Of a stretch of 64,000 bases of DNA, positions 46,312-53,458 are shown in pieces. Below the pieces are notes generated by a model that worked only from the letters and a program-made list of their open reading frames with translations, ran no database searches and had not been told where the DNA came from. The DNA comes from Bradyrhizobium sp. G127 (GTDB lineage Bacteria > Pseudomonadota > Alphaproteobacteria > Rhizobiales > Xanthobacteraceae), in contig NZ_JAKFGN010000002.1 in assembly GCF_021502575.1 (NCBI RefSeq), positions 992,001-1,056,000 on the forward strand, read 5' to 3'. Position numbers and translations under genes: made by a program. Every line of letters begins with the position of its first letter. Within the stretch, counting starts at the first letter, position 1.

Positions 46312-46526
46312 CAGCCCTTATCTTTCTTGGGCTTACGTCCTTTTGCAACATTCGCGAAGTTCGCATTTACACCAAGAATCCCGCCGATGGCGGGCGCATC
46401 GAACCCTACACTTAAGAGACGGCGCGCAGCTTCTTCCTTATCCATGCCCTTGGTGACACCGATTGCAATTACTCTCGCGAGCTTTTCCGTCGGATCTACA
46501 ATTTCACCTTTTGGCTTTTTTGCCAC
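46311..46526 (-). CDS. Small HTH-like protein, third of three relatives
   Basis: 71 residues. TEKLARVIAIGVTKGMDKEEAARRLLSVGFDAPAIGGILGVNANFANVAKGRKPKKDK resembles the back half of its two upstream neighbours: a helix, then LLSVGFDAPAIGGILGVNANFANV in the place of FLESIGLPTAEAAKLLGTTANSV, like a sigma-region-4 HTH, and a basic tail. GTG start; the frame overlaps the upstream gene by 23 bases and shares a base with the effector start. No known family. Likely a regulator or partner of the TIR-like protein (inference). Confidence 0.72.
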   Translation of the reverse strand: MAKKPKGEIVDPTEKLARVIAIGVTKGMDKEEAARRLLSVGFDAPAIGGILGVNANFANVAKGRKPKKDKG

Positions 46527-46758
46527 TCCCGCTCTCCCTTTTCTCGCGCTGCCTTTCGTTGGTCTTGACGGAGTTCGCGGTAGTGCCCAACAGCTTTGCG
46601 GCTTCGGCCGTCGGCAAACCGATGCTCTCGAGGAATTTTACCTTCGCAATAACATCAGGCACGCGCTTTGGGTCATTCTGCGCAACCTGTTGTACGCAAA
46701 GATACGCGAGAGCTTTCCCGATAACCTCCAACCATGGTGTCTCACTTTCTTGAGCCAC
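46504..46758 (-). CDS. Small sigma-region-4-like HTH protein, second of three relatives
   Basis: 84 residues. TPWLEVIGKALAYLCVQQVAQNDPKRVPDVIAKVKFLESIGLPTAEAAKLLGTTANSVKTNERQREKR: two leading helices, then an HTH (about residues 43-68) and a basic tail. By eye it shares about 40% of positions with the first gene, including WL.VIG..LA.LC and KVKFL..(L/I)G(V/L)P, so the two are tandem duplicates. GTG start, 17-base overlap with the upstream gene. Confidence 0.74.
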   Translation of the reverse strand: MAQESETPWLEVIGKALAYLCVQQVAQNDPKRVPDVIAKVKFLESIGLPTAEAAKLLGTTANSVKTNERQREKRESGSGKKAKR

Positions 46759-46984
46759 GCTTCACCCCCTGCGCCTTCATCACGCGAACCGACTCGGCAG
46801 TGCTTCCCGCTGCACCGGCCGCATCTTTTGCGGGGACGCCTAAGCCCTGAAGGAATTTAACCTTCTTCAGCACGTTATCGACTTTGTCTGGGTTTTTCTC
46901 TGCGTACTTATCAAGGCATAAAAATGCGAGGCAATTGCCTATCACCGGCAACCACGTGTCTAAGGTCGAGTTATCTCCGGGCAC
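46742..46984 (-). CDS. Small sigma-region-4-like HTH protein, first of three relatives
   Basis: 80 residues. TLDTWLPVIGNCLAFLCLDKYAEKNPDKVDNVLKKVKFLQGLGVPAKDAAGAAGSTAESVRVMKAQG: helical front, HTH-like LGVPAKDAAGAAGSTAESVRV, basic end (VKRGSRK). GTG start with GAGG six bases upstream. It is the first gene of the TIR operon; the promoter should lie in the 150 AT-rich bases before it. Confidence 0.74.
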   Translation of the reverse strand: MPGDNSTLDTWLPVIGNCLAFLCLDKYAEKNPDKVDNVLKKVKFLQGLGVPAKDAAGAAGSTAESVRVMKAQGVKRGSRK

Positions 46985-47032
46985 TTGTTACCTCTATTGC
47001 TGGTAGTACGAATCACCTGACACAATTCACCC

Positions 47033-47065
47033 CCTATGAAATACAATAGGTTTATTGATTCACAA
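47033..47065 (-). promoter_or_regulatory. Candidate promoter and operator of the small-HTH/TIR operon
   Basis: On the minus strand TTGTGA (47065-47060), a 16-base spacer and TATTTC (47043-47038) form a weak -35/-10 pair. The -10 lies inside the inverted repeat CCTAT-N8-ATAGG (47033-47050), a plausible site for one of the small HTH proteins. The surrounding 47,000-47,110 stretch is conspicuously AT-rich. Confidence 0.33.
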
Positions 47066-47138
47066 GTCAGCGGAACCGACTTTTCCCTGTGTAATTTTCA
47101 AAACTAATGAAGCTGCGCTTACAGTAGGCCAGTGAAGC

Positions 47139-48116
47139 CTACACCATCGCATTGGTCGGCGTCGGGCGATCCGTGGTCTGCTGACCGAACAGCGAGCCGA
47201 CAAGCTCCACCACCGTGCGCGCGGTGAGACCGCGATCGTCCAGAAACGGATTGAGTTCGACCAGATCGAGCGAGCGCACCAAACCTGAGTCGTGCAGGAT
47301 TTCCATCACCAGATGCGCCTCGCGATAGGTCGCGCCGCCCGGCACCGTGGTGCCGACGCCGGGCGCCGTCACCGGATCGAGAAAATCCACGTCGAGCGAG
47401 ACATGCAGCACGCCGTTGTGCGCCCTCACCCGCTCGATCACCTCGCGCATCAGCACCGCGACGCCGAACTCGTCGATCCGGCGCATGTCCGCGATCCAGA
47501 CGTCGCGGCGGCCAAGCAGGTCGCGCTCCAGCTTGTCCACCGAGCGCAGACCGAACAGGTTCAACTGCGCTGACGGAATCGAGGCGCGCGGATCGCCCGC
47601 CAGCAGATCGTCGAGGCCGTCCTCGCCGCACAGGAACGCACCCGACATGCCGTGCATGTTGCCGGTGATCGTGGTCGCCGGCGTGTTGTAGTCGGCGTGC
47701 GCGTCGAGCCACAGCACGAACAGCTTGCGCCCCTGCTCCTGCCAGTAGCGCGCGACGCCGTTGACCGTGCCCATCGACAGCGAATGATCGCCGCCGAGAA
47801 ACACCGGCAGCGCACCGGAGCGCGCCATCGCATAGGCGCGTTCGCTCGCAGCGCGAATCCAGCCCTGGATTTCGCGGTAGTGCTTCGTGTTCGCGGGCTC
47901 CGCGCCGTCGATGAAGGTGAGGTCCCGGCGCAGCAGGTCGCCGTGATCCTCCACCGTAAAGCCGAGGCCTTCGAGCAGCACGGAAAGGCCCGCGGTGCGC
48001 AGCGCCGCCGGTCCCATCAGCGCGCCCTTCTGCGATGCGCCGACCTCGATCGGCACGCCGAGCAGCGCGACGGTGGTCGGATATGAGTTTGAGCCAACGG
48101 TCACGAACAACCTCAT
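47139..48116 (-). CDS. rocF: Arginase
   Basis: 325 residues. All manganese motifs are present: VFLGGDHSLSMG, VLWLDAHADYNTP, and VSLDVDFLDPVTAPGVGTTVPGG; GNMHGMSGAFLCG (with the binding histidine) and the final LVRSLDLVELNPFLD match arginases rather than agmatinases. It splits arginine into ornithine and urea. A longer overlapping frame (47119-48183) is a shadow. Confidence 0.94.
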   Translation of the reverse strand: MRLFVTVGSNSYPTTVALLGVPIEVGASQKGALMGPAALRTAGLSVLLEGLGFTVEDHGDLLRRDLTFIDGAEPANTKHYREIQGWIRAASERAYAMARSGALPVFLGGDHSLSMGTVNGVARYWQEQGRKLFVLWLDAHADYNTPATTITGNMHGMSGAFLCGEDGLDDLLAGDPRASIPSAQLNLFGLRSVDKLERDLLGRRDVWIADMRRIDEFGVAVLMREVIERVRAHNGVLHVSLDVDFLDPVTAPGVGTTVPGGATYREAHLVMEILHDSGLVRSLDLVELNPFLDDRGLTARTVVELVGSLFGQQTTDRPTPTNAMV

Positions 48117-48248
48117 GGGTCAGCGGATGAACAGGAACCTGCCGCCATCTTATCGGGATTCGCGCATGGCGATACGCGGACACGGGACCGCATGGCGAGG
48201 AACCTAACGGCGTCGTGACCGTTGCCGCTCTTTCAGGAGGAGGTTCTG

Positions 48249-48401
48249 ATGGCTGACGGCGGAAGTGGCGGAATTGGTTTGCTGGGCGTGATCGTGGGCG
48301 CCGCGATCGTTCTTGGCGTTGGTTTCTTTTTTCTGCAGGGCGGAATGAAGGGCAAAAGCTCCGGGCCCAGCGTGACCATTACGGCTCCGGCCAGCAAGTA
48401 A
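48249..48401 (+). CDS. 50-residue single-pass membrane protein
   Basis: A short gene with an excellent ribosome site (AGGAGGAGG, 7 bases before ATG). The protein has a Gly-rich front (MADGGSGGIG), one hydrophobic helix (LLGVIVGAAIVLGVGFFFLQ) and a short polar tail ending ITAPASK. A strong terminator follows the stop by 8 bases, so it is a complete single-gene unit. Divergent from arginase. Similar short proteins are common in Rhizobiales, from memory; role unknown. Confidence 0.65.
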   Translation: MADGGSGGIGLLGVIVGAAIVLGVGFFFLQGGMKGKSSGPSVTITAPASK

Positions 48402-48408
48402 CAAAAGC

Positions 48409-48436
48409 AAAAGCCCCGGATCGCTCCGGGGCTTTT
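48409..48436 (+). terminator. Rho-independent terminator
   Basis: AAAAGCCCCGGA-TCGC-TCCGGGGCTTTT: a 12-base perfect stem with a 4-base loop and T-run, ending the 50-residue protein gene. Confidence 0.8.
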
Positions 48437-48449
48437 GTTTGCCTCTGGG

Positions 48450-48535
48450 CGTCATACGCGGGCTTGACCCGCGTATCCATCTTGAAGAACGCTTTTGCGA
48501 AGCAGATGGATTGCCGGGTCAAGCCCGGCAATGAC
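48450..48535. repeat. Palindromic repeat, family B
   Basis: Left half GTCATACGCGGGCTTGACCC(GCGTATCCAT), right half GATGGATTGCCGGGTCAAGC(CCGGCAATGAC). It sits at the 3' side of ahcY, 11 bases past its stop, and may also act in transcription end formation. Confidence 0.8.
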
Positions 48536-48545
48536 AATTATGTTC

Positions 48546-49982
48546 TCAATACCGGTAGTGATCGCTCTTGAACGGGCCTTCCTGCTTCACGCCGATATAG
48601 TCGGCCTGGTCCTTGCGCAATTCGGTGAGCTTGACGCCGATCTTGGCCAGGTGGAGGCGCGCGACCTTCTCGTCGAGCGACTTCGGCAGCACGTAGACTT
48701 CCTTCTTGTACTTGCCGTCCTTGTTGTTGGCGTAGAGTTCGATCTGCGCCAGCGTCTGGTTGGTGAACGAAGCGCTCATAACGAAGCTCGGATGGCCCAT
48801 CGCGTTGCCGAGGTTCACGAGGCGGCCTTCCGACAGCAGGATGATGCGCTTGCCGGACGCCAGTTCAATCTCGTCGACCTGCGGCTTGATGTTGGTCCAC
48901 TTGAAGTTCTTCAGCTGCGCGACCTGAATTTCGTTGTCGAAATGGCCGATGTTGCAGACGATGGCGCGATCCTTCATCCCGCGCATATGGTCGAGCGTGA
49001 TGATGTCCTTGTTGCCGGTGGCGGTGACATAGATGTCCGCGCGCGGCAGCGCGTCCTCGATGGTCACCACCTCGTAGCCTTCCATCGCCGCCTGCAATGC
49101 GCAGATCGGATCGACTTCCGACACCAGCACGCGGCAGCCGGCCTGGCGCAATGACGCCGCCGACCCCTTGCCGACGTCGCCGAAGCCCGCGACGAACGCG
49201 ACCTTGCCCGACATCATGACGTCGGTGCCGCGGCGGATGCCATCGACCAGCGATTCACGGCAGCCGTAGAGGTTGTCGAACTTCGACTTGGTGACCGAGT
49301 CGTTGACGTTGATGGCGGGCCACAGCAGCGTGCCGGCTTTCTGCATGTCGTACAGGCGATGCACGCCCGTGGTGGTTTCTTCCGACACGCCCTTGATGCT
49401 CTTGGCGATCTCGGCGAAGTAGCCCTTGGGCTTTTCCTTGAGCTGCTTCTTCAGCAGCGCGAAGAACACTTCCTCTTCCTCGGACTGCGGCTTGTCGAGA
49501 AACGCGGTGTCGCCGTTCTCGGCGCGCAGGCCGAGGTGGACGTACATGGTGGCGTCGCCGCCGTCATCGAGGATCATGTTTGGATAGCCGCCGCCGTGCC
49601 AGTCGAACAGCTTGGCGGTGTAGTCCCAGTAGTCCTTCAGCGTCTCGCCCTTCACGGCGAACACCGGAATGCCGGCGGCGGCGATCGCCGCGGCGGCGTG
49701 GTCCTGCGTCGAGTAGATGTTGCACGACACCCAGCGGATGTCGGCGCCGAGCGCGGCCAGCGTCTCGATCAGCACGCCGGTCTGGATCGTCATGTGGAGC
49801 GAGCCCGCGATGCGCGCGCCCTTCAACGGCTGCTTCGGACCGTATTCCTCGCGCGTGGCCATCAGGCCCGGCATTTCGGTTTCGGCCAGCGAGAGTTCCT
49901 TGCGGCCGAATTCGGCAAGGCCGATGTCGGCGACGATGTAGTCCTTGAAGCCTGCGGGCGGCTTTGCGGTGGCGGTGGTCAT
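48546..49982 (-). CDS. ahcY: S-adenosylhomocysteine hydrolase
   Basis: 478 residues. [27 protein letters not shown] at the start, [25 protein letters not shown], the NAD loop [22 protein letters not shown], and C-terminal [26 protein letters not shown]...DHYRY are invariant in the family. The internal insertion of about 40 residues typical of bacterial enzymes is present ([22 protein letters not shown]). It removes the SAH left by methyltransferases. Downstream of metK on the same strand. Confidence 0.97.
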   Translation of the reverse strand: MTTATAKPPAGFKDYIVADIGLAEFGRKELSLAETEMPGLMATREEYGPKQPLKGARIAGSLHMTIQTGVLIETLAALGADIRWVSCNIYSTQDHAAAAIAAAGIPVFAVKGETLKDYWDYTAKLFDWHGGGYPNMILDDGGDATMYVHLGLRAENGDTAFLDKPQSEEEEVFFALLKKQLKEKPKGYFAEIAKSIKGVSEETTTGVHRLYDMQKAGTLLWPAINVNDSVTKSKFDNLYGCRESLVDGIRRGTDVMMSGKVAFVAGFGDVGKGSAASLRQAGCRVLVSEVDPICALQAAMEGYEVVTIEDALPRADIYVTATGNKDIITLDHMRGMKDRAIVCNIGHFDNEIQVAQLKNFKWTNIKPQVDEIELASGKRIILLSEGRLVNLGNAMGHPSFVMSASFTNQTLAQIELYANNKDGKYKKEVYVLPKSLDEKVARLHLAKIGVKLTELRKDQADYIGVKQEGPFKSDHYRY

Positions 49983-50040
49983 GTCGCTATCCTTGCTTCG
50001 AGGCGGGCCAATGCAATCGCACGATCCGCTGTTTTGATGT

Positions 50041-50126
50041 CGTCATGCCCGGCCTTGTGCCGGGCATCCACGCCTTCTGAATGTTTCGCCAAGACGTAGA
50101 TGGCCGGGACAAGCCCGGCCATGACG
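50041..50126. repeat. Palindromic repeat, family B
   Basis: CGTCATGCCCGGCCTTGTGC(CGGGCATCCA) and GATGGCCGGGACAAGCCCGG(CCATGACG) halves between metK and ahcY. This copy has TTGTGCC in place of TTGACCC in the left half. Confidence 0.8.
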
Positions 50127-50139
50127 CCGTAGTTGTTAC

Positions 50140-51336
50140 TTACACCGCCTTCTTCAGCGTGTCGGCGAGATCGGTCTTTTCCCACGAGAAGCCGCCTTCG
50201 GCGTCCGGCGTGCGGCCGAAGTGACCATAAGCGGAGGTACGCGCGTAGATCGGCTTGTTGAGGTCGAGATGCTTGCGGATGCCGCGCGGCGTCAGATCCA
50301 TCGAGTCCGCGATGGCCTTCTCCAGCTTGTCTTCGCTGACCTTGCCGGTGCCGTGGGTATCGACATAGATCGACAGCGGACGCGCCACGCCGATGGCGTA
50401 GGCGAGCTGCAACGTGCACTTGTCGGCAAGCCCGGCCGCGACGACGTTCTTGGCGACGTAGCGCGCCGCGTAAGCCGCCGAGCGGTCGACCTTGGTGGAG
50501 TCCTTGCCGGAGAACGCGCCGCCACCATGCGGGGCCGCGCCGCCGTAGGTGTCGACGATGATCTTGCGGCCGGTGAGGCCGGCGTCGCCATCGGGGCCGC
50601 CGATGAAGAACTTGCCCGTCGGGTTGATGTGCCAGATGGTCTTGCCGTTGATCCAGCCTTCCGGCAGCGCCTTGCGCACGTAGGGCTCGACGATGTCGCG
50701 GACCTGGTTCGACGACAGATCCTCGACCAGATGCTGATGCGAGACCACGATCTCGCGCACACCGACCGGCTTGCCGTTTTCATACTGCACGGTGACCTGG
50801 CTCTTGGAGTCAGGGCCGAGCACCTTCTCGACGCCGGAGTGACGGGCTTCCGAAATCAGCCGCAGGATCTTGTGCGCGTAGTGCAGCGGCGCCGGCATCA
50901 GCTCAGGCGTCTCGTTGGTGGCGTAACCGAACATGATGCCCTGATCGCCCGCACCCTCTTCCTTGTTGGTGCCGGGCTGCAAGGCGTCAACGCCCTGCGC
51001 GATGTCGGCCGACTGCGGATGCAGCAGGATTTCGATGTCGCAGGTCTTCCAGTGGAAGCCTTCCTGCTCGTAGCCGATGTCCTTGATCGCGGCGCGCACG
51101 GTGGCTTCGATGTGATCGTTGGTGACGGTCTTCGGTCCGCGCGTCTCGCCCGCGATCACGACCTTGTTGGTGGTGGCGAGCGTTTCGCACGCCGCGCGGA
51201 TCGCCCATGGGTCGATTCCCGCCTTGGGTCCTTCGCGGAAAAACAGATCGACGATCTCGTCCGAAATCCGGTCGCAAACCTTGTCCGGATGCCCCTCAGA
51301 AACCGATTCACTCGTGAACAGATAAGACGCGCGCAT
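50140..51336 (-). CDS. metK: S-adenosylmethionine synthetase
   Basis: 398 residues from the ATG at 51336 (AGGGA eight bases upstream; a TTG at 51339 is in frame). [73 protein letters not shown] and [32 protein letters not shown] are the SAM synthetase signatures. It makes SAM from methionine and ATP. No SAM riboswitch was recognised in its leader. Confidence 0.97.
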   Translation of the reverse strand: MRASYLFTSESVSEGHPDKVCDRISDEIVDLFFREGPKAGIDPWAIRAACETLATTNKVVIAGETRGPKTVTNDHIEATVRAAIKDIGYEQEGFHWKTCDIEILLHPQSADIAQGVDALQPGTNKEEGAGDQGIMFGYATNETPELMPAPLHYAHKILRLISEARHSGVEKVLGPDSKSQVTVQYENGKPVGVREIVVSHQHLVEDLSSNQVRDIVEPYVRKALPEGWINGKTIWHINPTGKFFIGGPDGDAGLTGRKIIVDTYGGAAPHGGGAFSGKDSTKVDRSAAYAARYVAKNVVAAGLADKCTLQLAYAIGVARPLSIYVDTHGTGKVSEDKLEKAIADSMDLTPRGIRKHLDLNKPIYARTSAYGHFGRTPDAEGGFSWEKTDLADTLKKAV

Positions 51337-51419
51337 CAACCAATCCCTTCCAGATGGGCCGCGGTCGGCCCGTTTTGAATTTCCAACCCCGGCCGAGAAC
51401 CAGGGTTCGTCTTAGTGCC

Positions 51420-51463
51420 GTGTTTTCTTGATGCGAACCGGTGTCCACTTCGCTCGAAAACAC
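51420..51463. repeat. Imperfect inverted repeat in the metK leader
   Basis: GTGTTTTC (51420-51427) pairs with GAAAACAC (51456-51463); the inner part holds GCGAACCGG and CCACTTCGC. Sequence of this kind (TTTTCGAGCGAAGTGG) is, from memory, repeated between genes in Bradyrhizobium relatives. It could be a promoter-proximal hairpin or simply a third repeat family. Confidence 0.5.
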
Positions 51464-51474
51464 TATGAATCATT

Positions 51475-52818
51475 TCAATCTCGGCGCCGCGAAATGACGT
51501 AGGACTCGTCGTAGAACCAGAGACCGTTATGCCTGCGCAGCACGTCCCTGGTGGCGTCGAGATACCGGCCGCTTTGCGTGACTTCGTCCAGGCGGTCGTC
51601 TTCGACCTGAGCGACATACACCGCCGCGTTCCACGCTGCAAAGGCCGTCGAGGTCCCGATCGGCCCCGTGACCTCGTTTGGTAAAGCTTCCATATCGTAT
51701 CGGAAGATCGAGCGGTTATCCGCATAGGCATTAAAGTTAAGATCGCGCCCGGCCGATCCCAGCTCGTATTTCACGGCGCGGAGTAGCTCATGGCGGCTGA
51801 CCGCGAAAGGATTTTCTCCCGGCCAAACCGACTGCACAATCTCCATCCCGGGATCGTGGCCGTAGGAGTGAATCCCGATCAGCCGTCCGCCAGCGCGCAG
51901 CGCGCGGGCCAGAGGCGCGACGATCTTCTTGGCGCGGAAATTCAGCGACGATCTGGCGCGGTACGGCTGGGAGGCGATCACCAGATCGAAATTGGCCTCG
52001 ACCCGCCCGGCTCTTGGAATCATGGCATCGAGCAGGAACCGGTGATCCTCCCGGTAGATCACCAGCGCGATGGGGCGCTCATAGACCGGCATGCCGGAGC
52101 GTGCGCTGACAGCGGCGCGCCAGTTTTCCTCTAAAAACGGCTGTAAATCCGCGATCTGGGTCTCGAATTCGCCCGACGAGGAACCGCGCAGGGCAACCTC
52201 GCGCCAGATCATGCCGGCGGCAGCGGTCGGCGATTTCGGCGCCAGCCACGGTGCCTCGGCGTAATTCATGTTGGTGAGGACGAACACGGTCGCCGGATGC
52301 TCGAACAGCCGGTCCGGCACCTTGTTCAGGGTCAGCCGCACGTCCTCGAGGCTGATTTCCTTGCCGGCGATATAGAACGGCATGTTGGGGAAACGGCTGT
52401 GCATCGCGCGCATCACCCGCGCCAGCACAGTGCCATCGCCCACGCCAGCGTCGAAAACACGCAATGCGGGCGGACGCGGATGGATACTCCCCAACTCCAG
52501 CGCCACCCGATCGGCGATCACGCGTTTCTCGGAGCAGGTATGGACGAACAGCAGGTATTTCTGCCGGTTCTCGAAAAAACGGAAATTGCCGGTGGGATCG
52601 CGCTTTTCGATCGGCGCTTCAGGCACGGTGACGACCGGAACGCCATCCCCGAGAAAAGCCCGAATGCGCTCCAGCGTATCAACGGTAATGCGCTTGCCCT
52701 CGCGCAGCCGGTGCACCAGCTTGCCGTCGTTGACCGCGCGGCGGCCGAACGTCGATTCCGCCATACCGGCCTGGCGGCAGTATTCGGAGATCTGGGCCAG
52801 GAGCTGGTCGTTTTTCAT
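51475..52818 (-). CDS. HTH-methyltransferase fusion protein heading the metK-ahcY run
   Basis: 447 residues from the ATG at 52818. Residues 1-55 look like a Cro-type HTH (LLAQISEYCRQAGMAESTFGRRAVNDGKLVHRLREGKRITVDTLERIRAFL). From about 85 the methyltransferase-like part begins (YLLFVHTCSEKRVIADRVALELG), with motif I LRVFDAGVGDGTVLARVM and LDLVIASQPYRARSSLNFRAKK-like NPPY-position sequence. The order HTH, SAM domain, metK, ahcY on one strand suggests a SAM-responsive regulator, which is inference. An upstream extension to 52959 would cross the palindromic region and is not preferred. Confidence 0.7.
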   Translation of the reverse strand: MKNDQLLAQISEYCRQAGMAESTFGRRAVNDGKLVHRLREGKRITVDTLERIRAFLGDGVPVVTVPEAPIEKRDPTGNFRFFENRQKYLLFVHTCSEKRVIADRVALELGSIHPRPPALRVFDAGVGDGTVLARVMRAMHSRFPNMPFYIAGKEISLEDVRLTLNKVPDRLFEHPATVFVLTNMNYAEAPWLAPKSPTAAAGMIWREVALRGSSSGEFETQIADLQPFLEENWRAAVSARSGMPVYERPIALVIYREDHRFLLDAMIPRAGRVEANFDLVIASQPYRARSSLNFRAKKIVAPLARALRAGGRLIGIHSYGHDPGMEIVQSVWPGENPFAVSRHELLRAVKYELGSAGRDLNFNAYADNRSIFRYDMEALPNEVTGPIGTSTAFAAWNAAVYVAQVEDDRLDEVTQSGRYLDATRDVLRRHNGLWFYDESYVISRRRD

Positions 52819-52825
52819 CAGACCG

Positions 52826-52901
52826 GTGGGCAGGGTTCGGGTGGGCTGAAATTTGTGGGCAGAATTATTTTGTGAGATACTCCCTACCATCATCTGCCCA
52901 C
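52826..52901. promoter_or_regulatory. Repeated GTGGGC(A/T)G boxes upstream of the HTH-methyltransferase gene
   Basis: GTGGGCAG at 52826-52833, GTGGGCTG at 52841-52848 and GTGGGCAG at 52855-52862 are direct repeats spaced 14-15 bases; an inverted copy CTGCCCAC is at 52894-52901. They lie just ahead of the start codon and could be autoregulatory sites for the HTH domain. Confidence 0.42.
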
Positions 52902-53019
52902 GATTGAAACTGGGCTTGCGGGGGAATCCGGCTATAAATTTGGCCGCATCGCGACCCACTGAGACGGGGATACGTGTCCTCCGTGGATGGGTTTTCCCAC
53001 TGTTTGAAGCACAGGCATC

Positions 53020-53427
53020 ATGCGCATCAGATTAGCCACCTCGGCCCTTCTCATATCGCTGCTGACGGTCGGCGCACTCGCCGGCCCGGTAACGCCGGCA
53101 GGCAAGTGGCTGGCGGAAGACATCGATGGCGGCGGCGTGATCGACCGGCTGCAAACGACGCTGGAAATCCGCGACGACGGTATCGTCACCGGCATGGGCG
53201 GCTGCAACCGCTACGCGGGATCGGCGACTTTCGACGCCACCGCGATCAAGTTTCTGCCGATGGCCAGCACGCGGATGGCGTGCTCGGCCGCCGTGATGCG
53301 GCAGGAGTCCAGATTTCACGCCACGCTGGAAAAGATCCGATCGTGGCGCGTCGACACGCAGAAGGGCAAGCTCGTGCTGCTCGACAAGGGTGGATTCGAC
53401 GTGATGGTTCTCGCCAGCATGAAATAG
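53020..53427 (+). CDS. Secreted META-domain protein (HslJ-like)
   Basis: 135 residues. MRIRLATSALLISLLTVGALA is a signal peptide. The META domain has GKWLAEDIDGGGVIDRLQTTLEIRDDGIVTGMGGCNRYAGSATFDATAIKFLPMASTRMACS, including the conserved GxGGCNRY and TRMAC pair of cysteines that could be disulphide-bonded. Family members are envelope or heat-shock linked; no precise function. Divergent from the HTH-methyltransferase gene. Confidence 0.86.
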   Translation: MRIRLATSALLISLLTVGALAGPVTPAGKWLAEDIDGGGVIDRLQTTLEIRDDGIVTGMGGCNRYAGSATFDATAIKFLPMASTRMACSAAVMRQESRFHATLEKIRSWRVDTQKGKLVLLDKGGFDVMVLASMK

Positions 53428-53458
53428 GCGAGCGGTCGCGGCTCGCGCGCGGCTTCCG

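Noticed and set aside
47119-48183. 354-codon frame over arginase
   Set aside because: Same strand but other frame than rocF, Arg/Gly-rich and without motifs.
51337-51480. SAM riboswitch before metK
   Set aside because: I looked for SAM-II and SAM/SAH-like cores and saw none; only an inverted repeat is present.
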